Source: an uncultured Chlamydiae bacterium | GTDB lineage: Bacteria; Chlamydiota; Chlamydiia; Chlamydiales; SM23-39 | NCBI GenBank assembly: GCA_903864395.1 | Contig: CAIPFQ010000152.1 | Location: forward strand, 1 to 8,525 | Length of the DNA: 8,525 nucleotides | Reading direction: 5' to 3' | Shown here: piece after piece, positions 1 through 6,316 of the stretch | Layout: every line of letters begins with the position of its first letter | Position numbering within the stretch: position 1 is the stretch's first letter | Made by a program: the position numbers and the translations under genes | The notes under the pieces: generated by a model | What the model saw: the letters and a program-made list of their open reading frames with translations, nothing else | What the model was told of the DNA's origin: nothing | Database searches by the model: none

Positions 1-1
1 C

Positions 2-66
2 ATGTTCTCTCCTCTTCCAGAAAAAATTAGACGTATGTATGTCGCTCAAATGAACAAGACCTGCGC
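2..66 (+). pseudogene. Possible 3' scrap of a gene cut by the insertion sequence
   Basis: Frame 2 is open from the left edge and reads through MFSPLPEKIRRMYVAQMNK before it runs into the presumed left end of the insertion sequence, stopping at 101-103. The residue mix (P, R, M, Y, Q, N spread evenly) looks like real protein rather than random translation. It is only about 22 codons and I recognise no family. It may be the start or the interior of a gene that continues left of the window and was interrupted by the IS. I found no matching right-hand fragment beyond the IS. Chance is a serious alternative. Confidence 0.2.
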
Positions 67-120
67 TGCCCCCCAAAAACTGGACACTGGAATAAGAAAT
101 TAGGCAGCGCGTAAAGTTTT

Positions 121-136
121 TCTCCAAAACAGGAGA
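121..136 (+). promoter_or_regulatory. Small hairpin over the orfA ribosome binding site
   Basis: TCTCC (121-125) pairs with GGAGA (132-136) across the loop AAAACA. The right arm is most of the Shine-Dalgarno sequence AGGAGAG (131-137), which sits 5 nt before the orfA ATG at 143. In the mRNA this would partly hide the ribosome binding site, a known way for insertion sequences to limit translation from outside transcripts. The stem is only 5 bp, so the regulatory effect is inference. The Shine-Dalgarno itself is strong and fixes the orfA start. Confidence 0.35.
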
Positions 137-142
137 GACATT

Positions 143-469
143 ATGGTTAAACGAATCAGCTATCAAGCTGCTTTTAAAAGCAAAGTTGCGCTCGAGGCAT
201 TAAAAGAAGACAAGACTGTATCAGCACTTGCTCAAGAATTTAAACTGCACCCAGCACAAATTACCAAATGGAAGACCCATGCCATCCAAGGCATTCCGCA
301 GCTATTCGAAGACGGTCGGAAGAAAAGGTCGTCTCCAGAGATAGACGTAGACACGCTCTACGCTCAAATAGGAAAACTCCAATCGCAACTCGAATTTTTG
401 AAAAAAAAAAACCGGGATGGACAACTTCTGAAAAACGTGGGCTCATTGACATCAGCCATCCTACACTAA
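143..469 (+). CDS. IS3-family transposase OrfA (helix-turn-helix subunit)
   Basis: This 108-residue protein is the DNA-binding half of the transposase and recognises the IS ends. Residues about 9-45 (AFKSKVALEALKEDKTVSAL onward, then HPAQITKWK) form the Tnp_1-type helix-turn-helix. Residues about 68-88 (DTLYAQIGKLQSQLEFLKKK) form a leucine-zipper-like coiled coil that normally mediates multimerisation. The start at 143 is set by AGGAGAG 5 nt upstream. The A11 run at 401-411 encodes the lysines at the end of the zipper. Reading straight on adds a short tail (NRDGQLLKNVGSL...) that looks like out-of-frame sequence and ends at 469. A -1 shift on the A-run instead joins it to OrfB, as usual in IS3 elements, where OrfA alone tends to act as a repressor and the fusion as transposase. 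Confidence 0.85.
   Translation: MVKRISYQAAFKSKVALEALKEDKTVSALAQEFKLHPAQITKWKTHAIQGIPQLFEDGRKKRSSPEIDVDTLYAQIGKLQSQLEFLKKKNRDGQLLKNVGSLTSAILH
401..411 (+). promoter_or_regulatory. Slippery A11 run for -1 frameshift between orfA and orfB
   Basis: Eleven consecutive A lie exactly where the OrfA zipper ends and where the OrfB frame gives the family-typical continuation (KKKPGW... instead of KKNRDG...). The orfA frame is 2 and the orfB frame is 1, so a -1 shift is needed, as in other IS3 elements. A run this long could work by ribosome slippage on AAA codons or by RNA-polymerase slippage adding one A; the sequence does not tell these apart. Confidence 0.7.
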
Positions 470-1305
470 CCATCGAGGCCCAATGCGAAGCATTAGGTCT
501 CGCTAGGTCGAGTTATTATTACATTTCGACCCCAGAATCAGAGGAGAATCTCGCTCTCATGAAAAGGATAGAAGAAATGCATTATCTGCGACCAGAATAC
601 GGATATAGAAAAATACACGCCGAACTACGGCGAGAAGAGGTTGACGTAAACGAAAAGAGAGTAGAACGTCTCTGGAGCACTCTGGGGTTTATGTCAATTC
701 TGCCTAGACCAAATCTTAGCAAGGCTGCTGAATCGCATCCTTGCTACCCATATTTGCTCAATGGTTTGTGGATTGGTGCGCCAAACCAGGTTTTTAGCAC
801 CGATATCACCTTTTTGCCCTTAGCAAATGGTTTTGTATATTTGGTGACGGTGACTGATTGGTTTAGCAGGTATGTGCTTGCTAAAGAGATCTCCAATACG
901 ATGACTGTTGATTTTTGCCTCGAAGCTCTTGACAAAGCCTTGCAGATAGCCTGCCCCGAATATTTTAACACGGATCAGGGCTCTCAATTTACCAGCGTTG
1001 CGTTTCTAAATGTTTTGCAACAGCGAGGGATCAAAATCAGCATGGACGGCAAAGGTCGCTGCATTGATAACGTGTATCAAGAAAGAGGCTGGTGGTCTTT
1101 GAAATATGAGCATGTTTATTTACATAGATACGAAACAGTTAAAGAGCTTCGTGTTGGAGTTGATAAGTATTTTAAGCATTTTAATTATAATAGACCACAT
1201 CAATCTTTACTATATGCAACTCCCAATAAAATTTATCATGGGATTACGCCAAAATACTCAAAAGGGCAGTACAAAGGGTTCGAGGTCAAAAAGGCTAAAA
1301 AATGA
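409..1305 (+). CDS. IS3-family transposase OrfB (DDE integrase domain), made as OrfAB fusion
   Basis: This is the catalytic half, in the -1 frame relative to OrfA. The given start is the first codon after the expected slip on the A11 run (401-411); the fused OrfAB would be about 387 residues. The order is the OrfB N-terminal segment (HPTLTIEAQCEALGLARSSY, then RPEYGYRKIHAELRR), then the rve integrase core. The catalytic triad is visible as D in FSTDITFLP, D in FNTDQGSQFTS and E in DNVYQERGWW, with exactly 35 residues between the second D and the E, the family signature D-D(35)E. The C-terminal FNYNRPHQSL motif is intact. One oddity is glycine where relatives usually have Leu or Phe two residues after the catalytic Glu (ERGWW rather than ER[LF]W), which may weaken activity. 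An internal ATG at 268 opens this frame but lies inside orfA and is probably not used. Confidence 0.85.
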   Translation, partial: KPGWTTSEKRGLIDISHPTLTIEAQCEALGLARSSYYYISTPESEENLALMKRIEEMHYLRPEYGYRKIHAELRREEVDVNEKRVERLWSTLGFMSILPRPNLSKAAESHPCYPYLLNGLWIGAPNQVFSTDITFLPLANGFVYLVTVTDWFSRYVLAKEISNTMTVDFCLEALDKALQIACPEYFNTDQGSQFTSVAFLNVLQQRGIKISMDGKGRCIDNVYQERGWWSLKYEHVYLHRYETVKELRVGVDKYFKHFNYNRPHQSLLYATPNKIYHGITPKYSKGQYKGFEVKKAKK

Positions 1306-1318
1306 AACTGTAGGGGGT

Positions 1319-1350
1319 CGCGCGCGTACGCACGCATGCGCGCGCGCACG
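1319..1350. repeat. 32-bp perfect alternating pyrimidine-purine tract (Z-DNA type)
   Basis: Every step from 1319 to 1350 alternates pyrimidine and purine, mostly CG with a few TA, CA and TG steps. Such tracts can adopt Z-DNA under negative supercoiling. It sits immediately outside the presumed right end of the IS and runs into the hairpin at 1346-1365. A shorter tract of the same kind lies in the origin region (8258-8273), and both contain TCGCGCGCG followed one base later by ACGC. Confidence 0.6.
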
Positions 1351-1365
1351 GGGGAACCCCCGTGC
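1346..1365 (+). terminator. Strong GC hairpin downstream of the transposase
   Basis: GCACGGGGG (1346-1354) is followed by AA and the perfect complement CCCCCGTGC (1357-1365), a 9-bp stem, though in practice the last pairs will open to form a loop. The sequence after it is TTTCCTCT, with only three T in a row, so it is an imperfect intrinsic terminator. It could stop transcription leaving the transposase or entering from the right. The tight AA loop and the neighbouring alternating tract mean a cruciform or repeat origin is an alternative. Confidence 0.4.
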
Positions 1366-1534
1366 TTTCCTCTACCTGCGGATAACAAAGGTGTTTTTAG
1401 CTGCAGACAGAAGTAAAAAGCTTATGGAAGCGAAAAAAAGCAGTTGCACAAAATGCGATTATTAAAATACTATGCAGTTCATACAAACTGCACGATGTGG
1501 TTAGTAAAAAACACACGAGAAAAGCTCGCCGTAG
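1366..1534. other. Gene-free stretch between the IS and the ATPase remnant
   Basis: I see no supported gene here. A hairpin with 7-bp arms, TGCAGTT (1473-1479) and AACTGCA (1486-1492), has no T-run after it. A short frame from 1454 (MRLLKYYAVHTNC...) ends near 1615 and overlaps the clearly better coding frame of the ATPase remnant, so I do not call it. The missing N-terminal half of the ATPase is not recognisable in any frame here, so it was probably deleted or displaced, possibly together with IS arrival. Confidence 0.5.
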
Positions 1535-2158
1535 TCAAAAGCTTATTCCTCTCGTTTTTGTGTCCAAAGTTTTGTCGGCAGCGCACTCAGAAGACTTTTT
1601 CAACTCGGATGTAATTATTCTGGGCAAATCCTTTCCTTAACGAAAATCACAGGCGAGCTTTCAGAGGCGGGTAACACAACAACACTCGCTCATTATATCG
1701 ATCTTCTCTCTGGCGCAGGAATGCTCACAGGCATCCAAAAATTCGCAAATCAAAGTGTCCGTAGAAAAGCATCGATTCCAAAATTCGCTGTCTTTAATAC
1801 AGCTTTACTCAGTGCGCAATCGGGAAAAAGTTTCATAGAAGCAAAAAGCGATCCTATTTTTTGGGGAAGACTTATCGAAAGTGCCGTAGGAGCGCACCTC
1901 CTTAACGGATCAAGAGGCACTCAAATAGAACTTTTTTATTGGAGAGAAGGCTCTCTCGAGGTAGATTTTGTTCTTCGTCTGGGAGAAAAAATCATCGCCA
2001 TCGAAGTCAAGAGCTCAAGAGCCGCTATGCATCACTCGGGCATGGATGCTTTTCAGCAACAATTTAAGCCGAAAAAACTTCTTCTCGTCGGTGGACAAGG
2101 CATTCCCCTTGAGGATTTTTTGACCACTTCACCCCTTTCCTTGTTCAAAGATCTATAG
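1535..2158 (+). pseudogene. C-terminal half of an AAA ATPase/DUF4143 protein
   Basis: From an in-frame TAG at 1532-1534, frame 2 stays open for 207 codons to the stop at 2156-2158. The protein-like sequence clearly starts before the first ATG (1721): VQSFVGSALRRLFQLGC, then SGQILSLTKITGELSEAGN, then TTTLAHYIDLLSGAGMLTG. These match the conserved start and core of the DUF4143 domain of AAA_14 ATPases (family pattern SGQILSY.KMLGQLQDAGNT). The C-terminal PD-(D/E)XK-like part is present, with SLEVDFVLRLG and IAIEVKSSRA carrying the acidic and Lys positions. The family's N-terminal half, with Walker A and B, is absent, and there is no ATG or ribosome site at the start of the homology. I therefore call a truncated gene rather than a 145-residue protein starting at 1721. 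Its DUF4143 subtype differs from that of the intact ATPase at 3820-5145. Confidence 0.8.
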
Positions 2159-2271
2159 GTAAGTCAATTCCTTTTTTTTCATCTAGACGTCCTCTGCGAT
2201 AAGTATAAAAAAAACGTTAAGAAAATATGTAGAAACAATTTACTCCTATCTGACAGACTACCTATAAAAAA

Positions 2272-2278
2272 AGGAAAG
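2272..2278 (+). promoter_or_regulatory. Ribosome binding site of the nucleotidase gene
   Basis: AGGAAAG lies 6 nt before the ATG at 2285 and supports that start, which also gives a good signal peptide. The 126-bp spacer upstream (2159-2284) is AT-rich, but I could not settle on a convincing -35/-10 pair. Confidence 0.6.
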
Positions 2279-2284
2279 AACCCG

Positions 2285-3834
2285 ATGAAATACCTGCAGC
2301 TCCTCCTCACGCTTTGGCTGACCTCTTTTCACGCAATAGAAACGACACTGACCATTTTTACGATCAACGATGTGTATGAAATTCTTCCCCATAACGATCA
2401 AGGAGGGCTCGTGAAATTGATGACGATTTTAAAACAGGGAAGAAATAGCGCCGATCATTATTTAACGACAGTCAATGGCGATTTTCTCTCTCCCTCGCTC
2501 ATTTCTGGCATCGTCAGGGGCGCGCAAATGATCGATCTCATGAATCGCATCGAAGTAGATGTCGTCGTTTTCGGGAACCACGAATTTGACTTTGGCATCG
2601 ACGTGCTCACACAGCGAATGCAAGAATCTTCTTTTTGCTGGCTAGGAACAAATCTTCTTTCTCTTCAAAAGCAAAAACCTCTCAATAAAGAGCAAAGGAG
2701 CTTGGTTTTTGACATTGATGGGATCAAAGTAGGTATGCTCGGTCTTTGCACAACGGAGACCAGTGCCTTAGTCCAGGGATTTTCTGACGACATTACTCTT
2801 ACCCCAGTCATTCTCAGCACGCAAGCCGCCGTGCATAAGCTCAAAAAGGAAGGGGAGGAAGTGATCATAGCCCTCACGCATCTGAATTTTGCCGAAGATC
2901 TCGTCTTGGCTGCGCAACTGCCAGAAATCAATGTCATTCTCGGCGGCCACGACCACGAAGTGATGACCTGGTATAATGGAAAAACCTTCGTCCATAAATC
3001 AGGCCATGATGCCCATTTTCTAGCGCGCATTGATCTCAAAATCGAAAAACAAGAAGTGGGGCAAAAAACAAAAATCACCATCTATCCTGCATGGAAAATG
3101 ATTCCGAATCATGGATTTTCAAAAGATCCAGAAATCGCTGAAAGAGTCGCTTTTTATGCGGAGAAAATCGATCACGAGCTCGATCAACCCATTGCCCTTT
3201 GCCTATCGTCCTTAGATAGCAGAGGCACTCGAAGCTGTGAAACAACGATGGGCAATCTCATCGCCGATGCATTGATGTTTTCTCTCAAAGCGGACTTGTG
3301 TCTCATCAACGGGGGAGCAATTCGCGGGGGAAGGATTTATCCCGAAGGAACCATCCTCACAAAGAGAGATATTCAAGAAGAGCTTCCCTTTCGGGGCGTC
3401 GCTGTTCTTGTTGAAGTGACAGGGCAACAGCTGTTAAAAACTTTGGAATTTTCCTTAAGCCGTAGCAACATCAAAGGAGGCATGTTCCCTCAGGTAGCAG
3501 GCCTCAGATCTACGATTCTGAACACCCGAATCATTGCATCCGAGATGCCTATATCGATGGAAAACAAATCGACAAGGAAAAAATCTATCGTCTTGCGACG
3601 AATGATTACCTTCTTCAAGGAGGCGATGGAAATCTTGGACTCAGACAGTCTAAGGTTCTCATCGGCCCTAGAATCGGTCCTTTAATCACGGCCCTCGTTT
3701 CTGACTATTTAATGCAAAACGAGGTCGTAGATAGTTCCATCGATGGGCGCATCTTAGATTGCAGCTCAGAAAAAACGATCAGACAAGGCAATAGTTCCGA
3801 AAGAAGAATTCAGTTTAACTCAAATGCTCAGTGA
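2285..3834 (+). pseudogene. Exported 5'-nucleotidase/metallophosphatase, frameshifted near 3509
   Basis: The family hydrolyses nucleotides (or UDP-sugars) outside the cytoplasm to release nucleoside and phosphate. MKYLQLLLTLWLTSFHA is a short signal peptide with likely cleavage after Ala17. The metallophosphatase domain follows: NDVYE (D29; Tyr31 where UshA-type enzymes have His, a variant I recall in some relatives), NGDF (D66), GNHEFDFG (N98, H99), THL (H199) and GGHDHE (H222, H224). The 5'-nucleotidase C-terminal domain shows TTMGNLIADAL, INGGAIRGG and FPQVAGLR (about 401-408). After GLR, frame 2 turns into non-family residues and stops at 3685. Frame 1 from 3511 instead gives YDSEHPNHCIRDAYIDGK, IYRLATNDYLLQGGDG and a family-like end, stopping at 3832-3834. 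Restoring one T at 3509-3510 (AGA TTC TAC) rebuilds a 516-residue protein. As read, the substrate-pocket GGDG loop is lost, so the product is probably inactive. A sequencing error remains possible. Confidence 0.85.
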
Positions 3835-5145
3835 CGCTAATCTTTGCAGCTGACTGATTAAGTAGAGAGGAACGGAAAGAATTTTTTCATGGAAAGACAG
3901 GGGGTGTTGAGAAATACGCACCCCAAAGGGCACCTGTTTTTCCAAAAAAAATTGAGCTAACGATTTTAAGCTCCCCGTAGTCCCCGCTTTCACCTCTACG
4001 GGAATAATTTTTGATCCAATCTGCAAAACATAATCAACCTCCGCCATCGCTCCCTTTTTATCCCTTTCCCAATAATATAGCTGAGGCTCTTCATAAACGC
4101 TCGTATAAGCCAAAAGCTCCTGACCGACAAACTGCTCCGCCTGAGAGCCCGCATTCATTTGGAGCAAATCCATATCCCATGCAGTTTGCATATCTAATTT
4201 ATTCGCAGAATTCACAAGCCCCCCATCTAAAAAAAGCAATTTGCATTTCTCCTCCTTCACGTGGACGTGTAAAGGAATCCCAGACGCGCTTGTCGCTAAT
4301 ACTTTGCTAAGAAGACCCGCCCACCCAAGCTGTTGCAAGGCGATTTTTAGATCCTGAGAGCGATATTCTGAACTAATCAATGTATATTTAAAATGGCGAG
4401 TCACCAATCCTGGCACTTTTTCAAAAGCAATTTGCAAATATTTGTGCTGGGTTTTTGTCGCATATTTTGAAAAATCAGAGCGATACGTGGCAAGCAGCCC
4501 CGTCAACACTGTTTGACATTCCAAAAAAGAATGGGTTTCTAAAAAACAGCGAACGACAGAGGGCATACCGCCAATCAAAAAATATTCTCTCAATAATAAA
4601 AGAAGCTGCTCATGGATAAAACGCTCTGGCGGCTTTTCAATCGTTACACTTTCTAAAACCTCCACTAATCGATCATGTTTTTGACTGATAAGATATTCAT
4701 GAAAAGAGAGAGGTTTTAAGTAAAGAAATTGCACACGTCCGACAGGAAAAGAAAATTGTTCTTCATGAAGAACAAATTCCAATAAAGATCCAGCCGCAAT
4801 GACATGCAGTTCGGGAAGTTTTTCTTTAAAATAACGGAGAGATCGAATCGCTGCTGGACAATTTTGAATTTCATCGAGAAACAGTAACGTTTTCCCAGGA
4901 ACGATCCTCGTTTTAAAAGCGATTTCTAACTGCAAGCAGATCACTAAAGGATCGAGACTTTCAAAACATAGATTCAGCTCTGGACGAAAATCAAAATTAC
5001 AGGTCACTAAAATTTCAAAATTTTCCTTTCCAAATTTTTCAATCGTAAAACTTTTGCCAACCTGACGCGCCCCCCGAATAATGATCGGCAGGCGATGATT
5101 TTGATTCTTCCACTTCCTGAGAGAAGATTCTATCGTTCGATCCAT
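3820..5145 (-). CDS. AAA ATPase with C-terminal DUF4143 nuclease-like domain
   Basis: This 441-residue protein is full length for the AAA_14/DUF4143 family, whose cellular role is poorly known. Walker A is IRGARQVGKSF (residues 23-33), Walker B is TLLFLDEIQ (86-94), a sensor-like strand is VIAAGSLLEF (115-124), followed by the family motif FPVGRVQFLYLKPLSFHEYL (133-152) and the linker YFLIGGMPSVV (188-198). The C-terminal domain has a PD-(D/E)XK-like arrangement: QAEQFVGQELL (335-345), AEVDYVL (368-374) and IPVEVKAG (381-388). Nuclease activity is not proven for this domain. The start is supported by AGGAGA at 5158-5153, 7 nt upstream. The family is often numerous in amoeba-symbiont genomes. 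The gene converges on the nucleotidase and overlaps its restored end by 15 bp (3820-3834), with no terminator visible between them. It is the only accessory gene of the window that appears intact. Confidence 0.85.
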   Translation of the reverse strand: MDRTIESSLRKWKNQNHRLPIIIRGARQVGKSFTIEKFGKENFEILVTCNFDFRPELNLCFESLDPLVICLQLEIAFKTRIVPGKTLLFLDEIQNCPAAIRSLRYFKEKLPELHVIAAGSLLEFVLHEEQFSFPVGRVQFLYLKPLSFHEYLISQKHDRLVEVLESVTIEKPPERFIHEQLLLLLREYFLIGGMPSVVRCFLETHSFLECQTVLTGLLATYRSDFSKYATKTQHKYLQIAFEKVPGLVTRHFKYTLISSEYRSQDLKIALQQLGWAGLLSKVLATSASGIPLHVHVKEEKCKLLFLDGGLVNSANKLDMQTAWDMDLLQMNAGSQAEQFVGQELLAYTSVYEEPQLYYWERDKKGAMAEVDYVLQIGSKIIPVEVKAGTTGSLKSLAQFFLEKQVPFGVRISQHPLSFHEKILSVPLYLISQLQRLASLSI

Positions 5146-5152
5146 TGATTCA

Positions 5153-5158
5153 TCTCCT
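5153..5158 (-). promoter_or_regulatory. Ribosome binding site of the AAA/DUF4143 gene
   Basis: AGGAGA on the minus strand, 7 nt before the ATG at 5145. It fixes the start. About 30-45 bp further upstream on the same strand lie TTGATA and TATAGC with a 15-bp spacer, a weak promoter candidate that I would not rely on. Confidence 0.6.
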
Positions 5159-5189
5159 GTTTTTCCTCAAGACTAGCAGATTTGCTATA

Positions 5190-5234
5190 TTATGGGGGGT
5201 GTTTTATCAAAAATACTGTGATTTTATGGGGGGT
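5190..5234. repeat. Direct repeat TTATGGGGGGT, two copies 34 bp apart
   Basis: TTATGGGGGGT occurs at 5190-5200 and again at 5224-5234, in the spacer upstream of the minus-strand ATPase gene. The 34-bp period is about three helical turns, so one protein could contact both copies on the same face. It could be a regulatory site for the ATPase gene or leftovers of mobile-element ends. The sequence does not decide between these. Confidence 0.45.
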
Positions 5235-5239
5235 CCCTT

Positions 5240-5256
5240 TGTGTAACAGTTACACA
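5240..5256. repeat. 17-bp palindrome over the stop codon of the plasmid replication gene
   Basis: TGTGTAAC-A-GTTACACA is a perfect inverted repeat with 8-bp arms and one central base. On the minus strand it covers the TAA stop (5252-5250) of the gene ending here. No T-run follows in either direction, so a simple intrinsic terminator is unlikely. A dyad operator, or an mRNA 3' stem protecting the replication transcript, fits better. It lies just before the G-rich direct repeats, so the whole spacer 5146-5256 may be a control region for the downstream ATPase. Confidence 0.5.
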
Positions 5257-6314
5257 CGCCCTCTTTGGTTCGCTGTTTTGATGTAATAGATCCCGCCACT
5301 CATTTCGTGATTTTCAATGATCCCTCTGGATCTGAGGGCGCCAATTTTTTTCGAGAGCCTAGCTCTAGCAGTTCTCACATTCGATCTTGCCGTTCTAGAA
5401 AGGTTTGCTAAATCAATCAAATCGCTCTCTTTAAAAGGCATCGCTGGAGAATCTCTCCGCTGCGCGCCCCTAGTTTGCAGTGTGAGCGCAAGCATGATAT
5501 CGCTAGGGCGTAATTTCAAAGTAGAATTTGTAATCGCTGTAGCCATTGAGGCTCTCTCTTTAAAATGAACAGGGTCTAGGACTGTGATCGCCACTTCATT
5601 GGGATAGTTTTTTTCGAGAAGATCGCTAAGATCTGCCTTGATTTCAAGCATTCGATGGGGGATGCGCAAAAGCTGTGGCTTTTTCGACCATTTTGGTTTC
5701 ACTTCACACTCAATTGTCAACTGCGTGCGCATTAAGATTTTCGTATTCTGCCAGAACTCTGTTTTCTCTTTTGTGGAAAAATAGATTTCTCGTTTTTCAT
5801 CTGCTATCTCGAACATAACATCAGAGAGTCGATCGACAAAATGAAACATTTTTTTTTTGTTCGCTCTTTTCCAATAAGCCAAAAGCACCCGAGTCGCCTC
5901 GCCGAGCATTCGATCTTTGTAATCTTTTTCAATCATTTGAGCCTCTTCAAAAGAGCTCGCAGTAAAATCGTAAATGAGCCCAACAGAGCCAGCAGCTCTT
6001 CCCTTCATTCCAATCTGGGAACGTATTTCATAATCGTTTCCAGAAATATGGCGTAAAACAGATTCTTTTAAAAGTTGAGGAAGATGGTAAAACCGATCCA
6101 TGAAATGCTTTGTTACTCCGAAAAAATTGCTATTGTCTATACTATTGAATAAATAATGAAGATTCCCATCGACAAGACTCAAGATCTTTTGGTTTATTTG
6201 ATGCAAATTTTCATTCTTTTTTCGATGTTTTTCTTCTTTTTGAAAAAATTGAATTTTGTTCTGATGGATAAAATATCCGTTGATTTTTCTAGAAATCGCT
6301 CCAAGATCTGTCAT
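5250..6314 (-). CDS. Plasmid replication-associated protein in the pGP2 position, winged-helix-like C-terminus
   Basis: The open frame extends back to a TTG at 6371, but that start would overlap the helicase gene by 55 bp. I choose ATG at 6314, which follows the helicase TAA (6319-6317) after two A and has AAAGG about 10 nt upstream, giving 354 residues. That is the length I remember for pGP2 of the chlamydial plasmid, which also lies directly downstream of the helicase on the same strand. Sequence similarity to pGP2 is not something I can demonstrate. The protein is basic, with no membrane segment or signal peptide. Residues about 294-346 (PFKESDLIDLANLSRTARSN, then RARLSKKIGALRSRGIIEN and GGIYYIK) look like a winged helix-turn-helix with an Arg/Lys-rich recognition helix, so DNA binding is plausible. 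The middle part is not recognised. Tight coupling to the helicase suggests co-translation and a replication role, perhaps iteron binding. Confidence 0.65.
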   Translation of the reverse strand: MTDLGAISRKINGYFIHQNKIQFFQKEEKHRKKNENLHQINQKILSLVDGNLHYLFNSIDNSNFFGVTKHFMDRFYHLPQLLKESVLRHISGNDYEIRSQIGMKGRAAGSVGLIYDFTASSFEEAQMIEKDYKDRMLGEATRVLLAYWKRANKKKMFHFVDRLSDVMFEIADEKREIYFSTKEKTEFWQNTKILMRTQLTIECEVKPKWSKKPQLLRIPHRMLEIKADLSDLLEKNYPNEVAITVLDPVHFKERASMATAITNSTLKLRPSDIMLALTLQTRGAQRRDSPAMPFKESDLIDLANLSRTARSNVRTARARLSKKIGALRSRGIIENHEMSGGIYYIKTANQRGRV

Positions 6315-6316
6315 TT

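Larger units (their letters stand above)
67..1319 (+). mobile_element. IS3-family insertion sequence, about 1.25 kb
   Basis: The element is defined by its orfA/orfB transposase pair (143-1305). The left end is placed at TGCCCCCCAAAAACTGG (67-83), a C-run followed by an A-run as seen at the ends of many IS3-family elements. The right end is placed at the complementary G-run in CTGTAGGGGGTC (1308-1319). The two ends match only partly (outer bases share CCCCC and a few later positions), so the exact borders are uncertain. The flanks at 63-66 and 1320-1323 both read GCGC, which could be a 4-bp target duplication, but the right flank is low complexity so this is weak. The length agrees with the family norm of about 1.2-1.4 kb. 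The element may have brought in or broken neighbouring genes: scraps lie on both sides. Confidence 0.75.

Noticed and set aside
1106..1465. Plus-strand frame through the end of orfB and the GC tract
   Set aside because: It overlaps OrfB in another frame, and its tail is the low-complexity translation of the alternating tract (ARTHACARARG).
1473..1492. Hairpin with arms TGCAGTT/AACTGCA as a terminator
   Set aside because: No T-run follows on either strand and no gene ends next to it.
1721..2158. A stand-alone 145-residue protein starting at ATG 1721
   Set aside because: Conserved DUF4143 sequence continues in frame for about 50 codons upstream, and no Shine-Dalgarno precedes 1721; the ATG is an internal Met of a truncated gene.
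2665..3081. Minus-strand 138-residue reading frame inside the nucleotidase
   Set aside because: It is Ser/Cys/Trp-rich shadow sequence with no family motif, opposite a strongly conserved metallophosphatase domain.
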